Assembly: GCF_900141705.1 (NCBI RefSeq)
Contig: NZ_FQYM01000006.1
Coordinates: forward strand, 1 to 64,000
Direction: 5' to 3'
Origin: Fibrobacter sp. UWP2
GTDB lineage: Bacteria; Fibrobacterota; Fibrobacteria; Fibrobacterales; Fibrobacteraceae
DNA length: 64,000 nucleotides
Shown here: one piece after another, positions 26,943 through 33,863 of the stretch
How the letters are laid out: each line of letters starts with the position of its first letter
How positions within the stretch are numbered: the stretch's first letter is position 1
The notes under the pieces: generated by a model
Databases searched by the model: none
What the model saw: the letters and a program-made list of their open reading frames with translations, nothing else
What the model was told of the DNA's origin: nothing
Made by a program: the position numbers and the translations under genes

Positions 26943-27006
26943 CTCAATTGGTTAGAGCCGCGGACTCATAACCCGCTGGTTCCCGGTTCAAGTCCGGGAG
27001 GTCCCA
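26933..27006 (+). tRNA. tRNA with CAU anticodon (Ile2 or elongator Met)
   Basis: Full cloverleaf of 74 nt: acceptor GGGACTT/AGGTCCC, D arm GCTC/GAGC, anticodon loop CTCATAA, T arm CCCGG-TTCAAGT-CCGGG, discriminator A, no encoded CCA. The top of the anticodon stem has one A-C mismatch. The CAU anticodon fits tRNA-Ile2 (lysidine-modified) or elongator Met; not initiator, since the first pair is G-C and there is no GGG/CCC anticodon stem. I lean to Ile2. The first ten bases overlap the preceding CDS. Confidence 0.9.
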
Positions 27007-27011
27007 CGAGA

Positions 27012-27046
27012 AAGCGCTCTCCGCAAAGGAGGGCGCTTGCTTTTTT
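27012..27046 (+). terminator. Terminator of the tRNA gene
   Basis: AAGCGCTCTCC pairs with GGAGGGCGCTT (one G-U) around GCAAA, then six T. Confidence 0.88.
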
Positions 27047-27068
27047 AAATGGGGCACCGACAAAGACG

Positions 27069-27130
27069 ACCTCGGGGGTGTTCTCGAAACTTGCGTCGGG
27101 GCGGCAATCATCATCTGCGGCTTAACGGTC
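27069..27130 (+). pseudogene. Deletion scar of the SMR-type transporter gene
   Basis: The first half (GGGGGTGTTCTCGAAACTTG region) is identical to codons for GVFSKLAS in the SMR genes at 28568 and 31398. It then jumps, at a shared CGTCG, to bases encoding VGAAIIICGLTV, the C-terminal end of the same family. About 230 bp of the gene centre are missing. It seems to preserve the original 3' end that the copy at 28568 has lost. Confidence 0.7.
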
Positions 27131-27719
27131 AAACCCCCGTCAAATCCAGTATTTCTTTAGCGCAGTCAAGAACCTGCGGCAACGTTATCCCTTTAGCAAA
27201 CGGATTCTTGGCAACAAATCTTTTCCAAAAGTCATTTTGAACCAAATCCACTTTAATCGATTCTAGGATTTGCGGATATCCTTCCAAAGTTTCGAACGTA
27301 TTCCGCCGGCGAGAAGTCGCTTCAAGAGCAATCCTTAGCGTTTTGAAGTTTATTTCATCTTTCTTCAATGCATAAAGCATATACACATCGTAGAAATCTC
27401 TAGTTCGTGTATTAGCCGCACCTCTCGAAACAATTGTATCAAGTTTTTCCGCAAAAACATTCTCTAGCGGATAAGCCAAAACCGGAATCTCCTTATCGTC
27501 AAACACGCACTTATACATATATTCTATTTCATGGGGAATGATGGTATCTCCAGTTGTAAGATCTACAGTCAAAGGAAGTTTGCGGAACCTAGAAGCAGCA
27601 ATTCTGTCCAGCAAGCGTTCGAGGCAATACATTTGCAAGGTTGCTTGAGGCGTGATTCCAAATTTTACAGACAGGCCCTTCAGTAATGCCTTTAGCTTCA
27701 TCTCGTTATTCGTAATCAC
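27129..27719 (-). CDS. AbiEii-family toxin with internal deletion of the catalytic core
   Basis: Member of the AbiEii nucleotidyltransferase toxins. The N-terminal part (ITPQATLQMYCLERLLDRIAASRF) and the C-terminal part (LTVDLTTGDTIIPHEIEYMYK...LAYPLENVFAEKLDTIVSRGAANTRTRDFYDVYML) are well conserved. The intervening 70-80 residues with the catalytic GG...DLD-type motif are missing without a frame break, giving 196 residues instead of roughly 280-300. It is therefore probably inactive as a toxin. ATGA overlap with the antitoxin gene. Confidence 0.85.
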   Translation of the reverse strand: MITNNEMKLKALLKGLSVKFGITPQATLQMYCLERLLDRIAASRFRKLPLTVDLTTGDTIIPHEIEYMYKCVFDDKEIPVLAYPLENVFAEKLDTIVSRGAANTRTRDFYDVYMLYALKKDEINFKTLRIALEATSRRRNTFETLEGYPQILESIKVDLVQNDFWKRFVAKNPFAKGITLPQVLDCAKEILDLTGV

Positions 27720-28318
27720 AGCAACACCTCTAAATACGTCCTGAGTTTTTTTTCTACATGAAAAGTCTTTGCGAGTTGCAACAATTTCGGAATATTCTTT
27801 TCTTTACGGCTGGCGTACGTTTTAATTGCATAGGTTATTGTCTGGATATCGGCCGCAACTTTGGCCGTCATGATTTCGCACAAGGTCCTTTCGGCAGAAT
27901 AGGCACGCACAACGTTACCTAAGGGCGTTTTGACTTCTACAATTTCAAGAGGATAAAGATTCTTCGAAGAATGCTTTACCACAATTCCATTTTTTGCTAG
28001 AGAGGGCGAATGGTAGAACCCCTTAAACGTCATGGTCCACATAAACGGCGCGCGTTCTGTCAGAGAATGCAAGAACAAAGCCGTTTCGCACGAGAATACG
28101 CCCGTCGGGCAACGATGCTGCAAATTCAGGAGTTCGTCCTCTTGTGCCGATTCCAACTGATACACTCCGCGCGCAACCCTTACGATTTTCCCGACATCGG
28201 AAAGCTGTTTCAGGATCATCCTGTGGATACCTGCAAGCGAAGCCTGCTTCGCAGTAATCCGCCCGCCCTTTTCCAAGAGAAGGTTCATTAGTGTCTTTTC
28301 TTTATTATTGACATTCAT
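27716..28318 (-). CDS. AbiEi-family antitoxin / transcriptional regulator
   Basis: 200 residues. The N-terminal winged helix (LLLEKGGRITAKQASLAGIHRMILKQLSDVGKIVRVARGVYQL) is the AbiEi_4 DNA-binding part; the C-terminal domain (YSAERTLCEIMTAKVAADIQTITYAIKTYA) is typical of AbiEi. It neutralises AbiEii and represses its own operon in known systems. The ATG at 28318 is chosen because a perfectly spaced promoter ends seven bases upstream; a longer frame back to 28372 would run through that promoter. Confidence 0.88.
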   Translation of the reverse strand: MNVNNKEKTLMNLLLEKGGRITAKQASLAGIHRMILKQLSDVGKIVRVARGVYQLESAQEDELLNLQHRCPTGVFSCETALFLHSLTERAPFMWTMTFKGFYHSPSLAKNGIVVKHSSKNLYPLEIVEVKTPLGNVVRAYSAERTLCEIMTAKVAADIQTITYAIKTYASRKEKNIPKLLQLAKTFHVEKKLRTYLEVLL

Positions 28319-28354
28319 ACTAATAAATATACAAGATATTAGTACAAATGTCAA
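28318..28354 (-). promoter_or_regulatory. abiE promoter with embedded operator
   Basis: Minus-strand -35 TTGACA (28349-28354), 17-bp spacer, -10 TATATT (28326-28331). Only seven bases separate the -10 box from the ATG, so the transcript is probably leaderless. An 8-bp inverted repeat TACTAATA (28318-28325) / TATTAGTA (28337-28344) brackets the -10 box, a good site for autorepression by AbiEi. Confidence 0.75.
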
Positions 28355-28387
28355 TACCTTCAGTTCGTTCATTTTTCTCTTCTCTCC

Positions 28388-28441
28388 GCTTACATGCTTG
28401 AAAAGGCGGGGCTAAAATGGCACTTCTGCACACTTGTGCAC
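28388..28441. promoter_or_regulatory. Shared upstream element of defence modules, copy 1
   Basis: Contains TACATGCTT, a C/G-rich pairing block (CCGC...GCGG) and the palindrome TGCACA-CT-TGTGCA at 28427-28440. The same ordered blocks recur at 31203-31260 upstream of the ATPase module, so they belong to the duplicated cassette border. Confidence 0.6.
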
Positions 28442-28550
28442 TACAAATATAAATTCACCAATGCCATTTGTCAATACCTAGAATAGTTTTTTGAATATTC
28501 CGCATTCCCGCCCGTTTTCCCGTTTCCGCCTGTTGCGGCAGGGCGTATTA

Positions 28551-28753
28551 TCTATATTCCCCGCTAGATGCTCACAGTCCTTAAATACATCGCCCTGATC
28601 GGCACGTTCTTCATCTACACCTCGTCGGGGGTGTTCTCGAAACTTGCGTCGCAGCGGGAGTTCCTGTCGCCGGGGTACATCGCATTCCTCGCCTGCACGG
28701 TGGGCGTGCTGGGAATCTACGCGGTGCTGTGGCAGCAGATTATCAAGCGGATG
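28551..28753. repeat. 203-bp direct repeat, copy 1 (SMR 5' half)
   Basis: By eye identical to 31381-31583 except five substitutions. It starts 18 bp before the SMR start codon and ends after the codons for QIIKRM. Downstream of this point the two SMR copies share only protein-level similarity. Confidence 0.9.
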
Positions 28754-28879
28754 GACGTGAGCCTGGCCTACATGTTCAAGGGCACGGGCGTGGTGTTCGG
28801 GCTACTGCTTGCGCACTTCGTGTTTGGCGAGGCCATCACCACGAAGAATATCGTCGGGGCGGCAATCATCTACAGTTAG
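28568..28879 (+). CDS. SMR-family membrane protein, C-terminally truncated
   Basis: 104-residue small multidrug-resistance/DMT-type protein with four hydrophobic helices, ending prematurely at VGAAIIYS. The full-length paralogue at 31398 continues for about nine more residues of the last helix. GC-rich throughout, like the core genome. Probably a relic left by insertion of the ATPase/nuclease module. Confidence 0.72.
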   Translation: MLTVLKYIALIGTFFIYTSSGVFSKLASQREFLSPGYIAFLACTVGVLGIYAVLWQQIIKRMDVSLAYMFKGTGVVFGLLLAHFVFGEAITTKNIVGAAIIYS

Positions 28880-29081
28880 TAAGGATTCCTTACATACTGA
28901 ACTCTAGGACGCGCAACCACAACCCGAACATTCGCGTACACTTTACAACACCGAATAAGCATAAAAGTTCATTCAATACTAATACGGCCACCAAAGTGGT
29001 CGAATTTGACCACTTTGGTTTATCCGAGTACCACTCTGCAGCGCCCACCCCTAACGCAATGCAGATCCAAAGACAATTCAC
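28880..29081. other. Intergenic, cassette junction
   Basis: About 200 bp between the truncated SMR gene and the end of the nuclease gene. It includes a perfect hairpin AAAGTGGTC-GAATTT-GACCACTTT near 28993-29016. Not followed by a clear T-run in either direction. No coding signal. Confidence 0.5.
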
Positions 29082-29750
29082 TCAAGAGTATCTAAATTTC
29101 TTGACAAACTCTCTGTCGAATTGATCTGCACTATATACATCAGCAGATTTAAACACGTAAGATTCTAATTTTCTAAGAAAGCGACAAGAGTCCGGCATCG
29201 TCATTTTTGCTTTTTTCGCCTCGCGAATCCTATTCAGCTCATTGTCAACCTTATCTTTCCCTATCACCAAAATAAACTTGCAATATTTTTTCACAAATTC
29301 AAACGGAGAGATTTCTGTCGTACAGGAACTATAAGCGTCGAATGAAAAAAGTTGTTTCCTTTGCATTTCATCAAGAATTTTAAACAGCCAAAAGACATTT
29401 GCATAAGATTTCTTCACGCAATCCTCTTTCACTTTTTTACTACTTATATATTGATTTTTAAACTCAATAAAATACCAATAACCATTTGAATCTATCAAAA
29501 ACGAATCTACCGATGCTGGGGCAACATCTTTCCGAGGCGGGCCACCAAAATGAATTCTAGCAACAACATTTTGTGCAATCGAATCCATTGAAATTGAGTT
29601 CAAATCCTTATACTCAGACGTAAAAACATTTACCGAATTCGCATCATCCAAAGACAATTCATGCAATGTTTTTTCAATCTGTATCGGATAACCCGCTTGA
29701 TTACAGTACGTATTCAGCAGGTTCACAAACTTCTCATACATGCTCATCAT
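29082..29750 (-). CDS. Putative PD-(D/E)xK-type nuclease partner of the AAA ATPase
   Basis: 222 residues, unrecognised overall. A PD-(D/E)xK-like core is visible: VDSFLIDSNGYWYFIEFKNQ, with D82 or D87 followed by E96-x-K98, and a helix after it. That arrangement is typical of defence and restriction nucleases. Its ATGA overlap with the upstream ATPase gene implies equimolar production. I infer a two-component anti-phage or anti-plasmid effector; no named system is assigned. AT-rich, likely transferred. Confidence 0.62.
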   Translation of the reverse strand: MMSMYEKFVNLLNTYCNQAGYPIQIEKTLHELSLDDANSVNVFTSEYKDLNSISMDSIAQNVVARIHFGGPPRKDVAPASVDSFLIDSNGYWYFIEFKNQYISSKKVKEDCVKKSYANVFWLFKILDEMQRKQLFSFDAYSSCTTEISPFEFVKKYCKFILVIGKDKVDNELNRIREAKKAKMTMPDSCRFLRKLESYVFKSADVYSADQFDREFVKKFRYS

Positions 29751-31105
29751 TCAACCCCGTACTTTTCTTTGATTTCGTCAATAAGAAAACTCGGTTGAAC
29801 GAGATTACTGTAAATCTTTTCCAATTGTCCCGTTACATTTTCAAACGAGACTAAATCAGAATTCTGAATGCAAGAAGCAAAGTAGTATGAGCAGACATCA
29901 CTTGTCTTGTGGATTTTAGAATACAAATCCAAGGCTTCCAAAAAATGGGAACTATGCGTCGTCACAACAACAGTCAAATTGAACGTTTTCTGAAGAAGAA
30001 CGATGATTTCTGCATACTTCAGCTGCCATTTAGGATGCAAATGCACTTCCGGCTCGTCCAAAATAAGAACATCCCTTTCTTTCAAGCCTTGATTCAAGAG
30101 GAGGCGTTTGATAATTGCGAAAGCTTTTAAACCCGTTGACAAGGAATTGACGGATAAGGCTTTTCCGCTTTTTTCCCGCCTGTACAAATATCCATCATGA
30201 GTGTTATCAATAGAACCAGGAGCTACTTCATCCAGTTCATCAAGAATCTTTTGCAAGCCTTCGCTAACAATCATTCTTGAAAGCGCTTCGTCCTCTAAGG
30301 CTTCATTCTTTTTCTTCTCATTTAACGAAATGAGCTTATTTGTTAAATTTCTTACCCACGGAGCCTCCCTATTCTCATAAATCGTCAATTGGTTCAATCT
30401 ATCCAACACGAACGGATTGTCTATATACGTAGCAGAATTAACCAAAGAAATTTCTCTACGCATAGACTCTAGAGAATCGTCACGAAATACTAATTCAATT
30501 GGTCTATTTTTCACCAACAACCCGACGGTAGCATCGGCATCCGGATTGTCAATGTTATTAATTCGTTCATTGAAAATCTTTTGGAAAGCCAGCGAAACAA
30601 CCGATTGCGCCACTTTTTCGTCTGGAATAGACAGAACTTTCCTTATCGACTCGGTAATTTGCGTTTTCAAGTCTTCATTGTATGTAATTTCAAACTCTTT
30701 TTGTCTTTCTTCAAGATTCCGTAGATACGCATCAAGCGCATCCGTTTTATTTTCCGAAACAACCAAATCATCAATAAATTCTCGCGTATATCTAAATGCA
30801 CTTTGAGATATACTTCCGTGCGAATTCAGGTTATTCTGATGAAGAAGCGAATTGAGTTCTTGCTGAATGCTACGCTTCTTCGCCAGCACAACTGATTTGT
30901 CAATATTGGCTATGGCGCTAAACATCCCATACAAAATTTTCCCCACGGTACTTTTCCCAGTATCGTTCAAACCGGCAATCGCAGTTATGCCGTCCAACTT
31001 AATACTGGCAGTCTTTATTTTTGCAAAATTTTCAATGCTTAATTCCATTGGCGTTTTCTCGTGGAAATTTTGATCATTCTCATTCCCCTCAAATCTAATT
31101 AACAT
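29747..31105 (-). CDS. AAA/SMC-like ATPase (OLD-type ATPase domain without TOPRIM)
   Basis: 452 residues. Walker A GLNDTGKST lies near residue 45, followed by a long helical/coiled middle (about 80-300), an ABC-type signature region (SVNSLSTGLKAFAI), Walker B DVLILDEPEVHLHPKWQ and the TTHSSHFLEAL motif. No TOPRIM domain follows, unlike full OLD nucleases, so nuclease activity must come from the partner gene. The ATG at 31105 has GGGGGAA at good spacing. The defence role is inferred from architecture and island context. Confidence 0.85.
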   Translation of the reverse strand: MLIRFEGNENDQNFHEKTPMELSIENFAKIKTASIKLDGITAIAGLNDTGKSTVGKILYGMFSAIANIDKSVVLAKKRSIQQELNSLLHQNNLNSHGSISQSAFRYTREFIDDLVVSENKTDALDAYLRNLEERQKEFEITYNEDLKTQITESIRKVLSIPDEKVAQSVVSLAFQKIFNERINNIDNPDADATVGLLVKNRPIELVFRDDSLESMRREISLVNSATYIDNPFVLDRLNQLTIYENREAPWVRNLTNKLISLNEKKKNEALEDEALSRMIVSEGLQKILDELDEVAPGSIDNTHDGYLYRREKSGKALSVNSLSTGLKAFAIIKRLLLNQGLKERDVLILDEPEVHLHPKWQLKYAEIIVLLQKTFNLTVVVTTHSSHFLEALDLYSKIHKTSDVCSYYFASCIQNSDLVSFENVTGQLEKIYSNLVQPSFLIDEIKEKYGVE

Positions 31106-31202
31106 AAGTTCCCCCGTCAGCCACACGACAATCTAGGATAACCCATCGGTCTCTCAAAATCAGCGTTTTGTCTTCGACATCTTTCATCTTTCACTCCTTC
31201 CC

Positions 31203-31260
31203 CCGCCTACATGCTTAAAAAAAACGGGGCGAAAACAGCATTTGATGCACATTTGTGCAC
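31203..31260. promoter_or_regulatory. Shared upstream element of defence modules, copy 2
   Basis: CCCCG...CGGGG pairing block around TACATGCTT, then the perfect palindrome TGCACA-TT-TGTGCA at 31246-31259. Same order as 28388-28441. It lies upstream of the ATPase gene and may be its operator. Confidence 0.6.
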
Positions 31261-31380
31261 TACAATTTAATTTCATGGACGCCCCCTGTCAAGAGGTTTA
31301 CGGAAAATTTTCAAAAAATTTCTCATCGCTCCCGAAACAACTCAGATATCCTCGCATCCAAGCCATCTCCCACATATAAA

Positions 31381-31583
31381 TCTATATTCCCCGCTAGATG
31401 CTCACCGTCCTTAAATACATCGCCCTGATCGGCACGTTCTTCATTTACACCTCGTCGGGGGTGTTCTCGAAGCTTGCGTCGCAGCGGGAGTTCCTCTCGC
31501 CGGGGTACATCGCGTTCCTCGCCTGCACGGTGGGCGTGCTGGGAATCTACGCGGTGCTGTGGCAGCAGATTATCAAGCGGATG
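31381..31583. repeat. 203-bp direct repeat, copy 2 (SMR 5' half)
   Basis: Partner of 28551-28753, five mismatches by my reading. The pair flanks the ATPase/nuclease module directly, so homologous recombination between them would delete it. Confidence 0.9.
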
Positions 31584-31733
31584 CACATAAGCAAAGCATA
31601 TATGTTCAAAGGTTTGACTGCAATCTTTGGATTGCTCTTTGCAAATCTCATCTTCGGCGAAATAATCACACTAAAAAACGCCATTGGTACCGTTTTTATC
31701 ATCAGCGGCATAACACTGTTCGCAAGGGCGTAA
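31398..31733 (+). CDS. SMR/EamA-like small transporter, chimeric gene
   Basis: 111 residues, four hydrophobic helices, family of EmrE/ArnE-type proteins. The first 62 codons are GC-rich and nearly identical to the copy at 28568; the rest is AT-rich (MHISKAYMFKGLTAIFGLLFANLIFGEIITLKNAIG). The gene is a recombinant with its border at about 31583. It is 1 bp from a second SMR gene, and the two likely form a heterodimer. With the GT2 nearby, an ArnEF-like flippase for a polyprenyl-linked sugar is plausible. Confidence 0.82.
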   Translation: MLTVLKYIALIGTFFIYTSSGVFSKLASQREFLSPGYIAFLACTVGVLGIYAVLWQQIIKRMHISKAYMFKGLTAIFGLLFANLIFGEIITLKNAIGTVFIISGITLFARA

Positions 31734-31734
31734 A

Positions 31735-32070
31735 ATGTTCTACGTTCTCGTGTTATTCAATATCTTTGTTGCCGGGGTGGCTCAAATGCTACTGAAGAAA
31801 TCGGCAGCAACCAAACACGCATCGTTCATTCGGGAATACCTGAATCCATGGGTCATCGGCGGCTATTCACTAATGATGTTCTCATTGGTTTCCAATATAT
31901 TTGCAATGAACCACGGTGTTCTTTTGAAGGAACTTGGCACTCTTGAAGCCTGCGGGTATTTGTTCGTCCCAGTACTCAGCTACTTCTTTTTCAAAGAAAA
32001 AATCAATCTTCAGAAGGTTATCGCAATCGTACTCGTGCTAACAGGCGTTGTCGTATTCTTTTGGGAGTGA
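31735..32070 (+). CDS. Second SMR-family protein, probable heterodimer partner
   Basis: 111 residues with four membrane helices (about 1-20, 38-55, 70-88, 92-110). It has the FFFKEKINLQKVIAIVLVLTGVVVFF ending of EamA/SMR proteins. It directly follows the other SMR gene and overlaps the next start (GTGA), so flippase and phosphoglycerol transferase-like enzyme appear to be one operon. Substrate unproven; ArnE/ArnF-like export of an undecaprenyl-phosphate sugar is my inference. Confidence 0.82.
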   Translation: MFYVLVLFNIFVAGVAQMLLKKSAATKHASFIREYLNPWVIGGYSLMMFSLVSNIFAMNHGVLLKELGTLEACGYLFVPVLSYFFFKEKINLQKVIAIVLVLTGVVVFFWE

Positions 32071-33863
32071 GCATAGCAATTGCGGATTTGAAGATGGACT
32101 CCTATAGCATCAACTTCTTTGTAGCATCAGCAGTAGCAGCTATCTTGGCCGTTTTCCTAACTCGTCGCAAACGATTCAGCCTGACGGCGTTATTCATTGT
32201 TCCTGTACTGCATTATGTGCTGTTCTACAACTACGACAGCGGACTTGTTGGCGGCATTTCTCCTTTTCTGGTGCCCTATGCGGGAGCAATCTACGCAGCA
32301 ATTCTCTTTGCATTTTTTCTCTCATATAAAGCAGTCTCTAGCCAACAGATTTCTGGGCGCAAGCAATCCGTTGTCCGCATAGTCCTTGCATGCATCGTAC
32401 TTTTTTTGCTTATCCTGTATTCGCAGGCAATCCCCTGGGGCATAGACACGTTCCCTCTCTCAAACGTTGAGGTAATCCTTTTCACGGTCTTTGCCGGAGC
32501 CAACGAAGGTTCCGAAGAATTCGTCATATCAACATTCATATCAGATGCGCTCCGCTCAGCTTCTTACCTGTTCGCGTGTTTAGTAGCCCTACTAGTCACC
32601 CTTTCCGCATTTTTGTCAAAATGGAATACCAAAGTTGCTTTTCATTTTTGGAAACTGAAACTTATACTTGCTGAAAGGGAGTTCTTAGAAATTCTTGGAC
32701 ATCTCGAAAAATTTTCTCTTGTTGCCGTAGCCGCATACTGCCTCGTAATCTCCCTTGTTATTCCAGGAATCGTGACTAGTGCCCCATTACACGTTCTTTT
32801 CCAAAAGCCCGTCGACTCGAAGTTGTACCGAGAACATTATGCAAATCCTGATTCCGTCAAGATAACTATTCCGCAACAGCCCAAAAATCTCATCGTCATT
32901 TTCCTTGAATCGATGGAAACGAACTTTGCCCGATATACCCCCGAGATTGACAGTCTCTTTAAGCAATGGGGCTTTGCCCCCGGTGGCGTGAATGTATCGG
33001 GCACCAGCTGGACCATTGCGGGAATTACGGGCAAGCTCTGCGGTATCCCGCTGAACATGCCCATGGGCATCGACGAATACCACGGCAAGCTACCCACCTA
33101 CCTGCCACACGCTAGTTGCCTCATGAATGTTCTAGCAAATCAGGGCTACGAGCAGGTCTACGTGCAGGGGTCGAGTGGCGACTTTACGCAAAAGCGCGAC
33201 TTTTGGAAAGTACATGGAAATGTCGCCATCCACGACATCGAATATTTCAAGGAAGCCGGAAAGATTCCGCAGGACTACAAGGTGTTCTGGGGATTCGAGG
33301 ACCGCAAGTTATATGGGTTCGTCAAGGAAGAGCTGGACAGCCTCGCCGAACGCGGCAAGCCGTTTGCGCTCTACATGCTTACCGTTGACACGCACCAGCC
33401 TTTCGGCTACACCGATGAATTGTGTCAGGAGAATGTTACTGACAAGGAAGGGAAATTTCCGCAAGCCTTACGTTGTGCATCGATGCAATTGAGCGAATTT
33501 CTCGACTGGGCCAGCAAACAGCCCTGGTTTACAAACACAGTCATCTCAGTCATGGGCGACCACACGATGGACATGCTTTCTGCAAAGGCGAATGTTCCGC
33601 CGCATGAGCAACTGTACTGGACAAACTTCATTCTGAATTCTACGTTACCGCTTCCCCAAAAAGCGTGCCAGTATTCATCACTTGACATGTTCCCCACGCT
33701 ACTTGAGTCAATGGGTTTCTCGCTCGAAAATCGCGCTATGGGGTTGGGCAAATCCCTGTATTCGAATGAGCCAACCCTACTTGAGCGTTATGGTCAAAAA
33801 ACACTGGACAGTCTCCTACGGGAAAGAAGCATCCAATACGACTATTTTTTGATGGGAAAATGA
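32067..33863 (+). CDS. OpgB/MdoB-like phosphoglycerol transferase (LTA synthase family)
   Basis: About 598 residues. N-terminal membrane helices (to about residue 250) carry a periplasmic alkaline-phosphatase-fold domain. The metal/nucleophile region is FLESMETNFARYTPEID then GTSWTIAGITGKLCGIPL, with the catalytic Thr as in E. coli OpgB; the distal metal motif is VMGDHTMDM. OpgB moves phosphoglycerol from phosphatidylglycerol to periplasmic glucans; here the acceptor may be a surface glycan. The GTG at 32067 overlaps the SMR stop; ATG at 32094 is the alternative. The 3' end overlaps the convergent GT2 gene by 22 bp. Confidence 0.87.
   Translation: MSIAIADLKMDSYSINFFVASAVAAILAVFLTRRKRFSLTALFIVPVLHYVLFYNYDSGLVGGISPFLVPYAGAIYAAILFAFFLSYKAVSSQQISGRKQSVVRIVLACIVLFLLILYSQAIPWGIDTFPLSNVEVILFTVFAGANEGSEEFVISTFISDALRSASYLFACLVALLVTLSAFLSKWNTKVAFHFWKLKLILAEREFLEILGHLEKFSLVAVAAYCLVISLVIPGIVTSAPLHVLFQKPVDSKLYREHYANPDSVKITIPQQPKNLIVIFLESMETNFARYTPEIDSLFKQWGFAPGGVNVSGTSWTIAGITGKLCGIPLNMPMGIDEYHGKLPTYLPHASCLMNVLANQGYEQVYVQGSSGDFTQKRDFWKVHGNVAIHDIEYFKEAGKIPQDYKVFWGFEDRKLYGFVKEELDSLAERGKPFALYMLTVDTHQPFGYTDELCQENVTDKEGKFPQALRCASMQLSEFLDWASKQPWFTNTVISVMGDHTMDMLSAKANVPPHEQLYWTNFILNSTLPLPQKACQYSSLDMFPTLLESMGFSLENRAMGLGKSLYSNEPTLLERYGQKTLDSLLRERSIQYDYFLMGK

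Noticed and set aside
28551-31583. Composite transposon explanation for the 203-bp direct repeats
   Set aside because: Repeats are coding sequence of an SMR gene with no terminal inverted repeats, target duplication or transposase.
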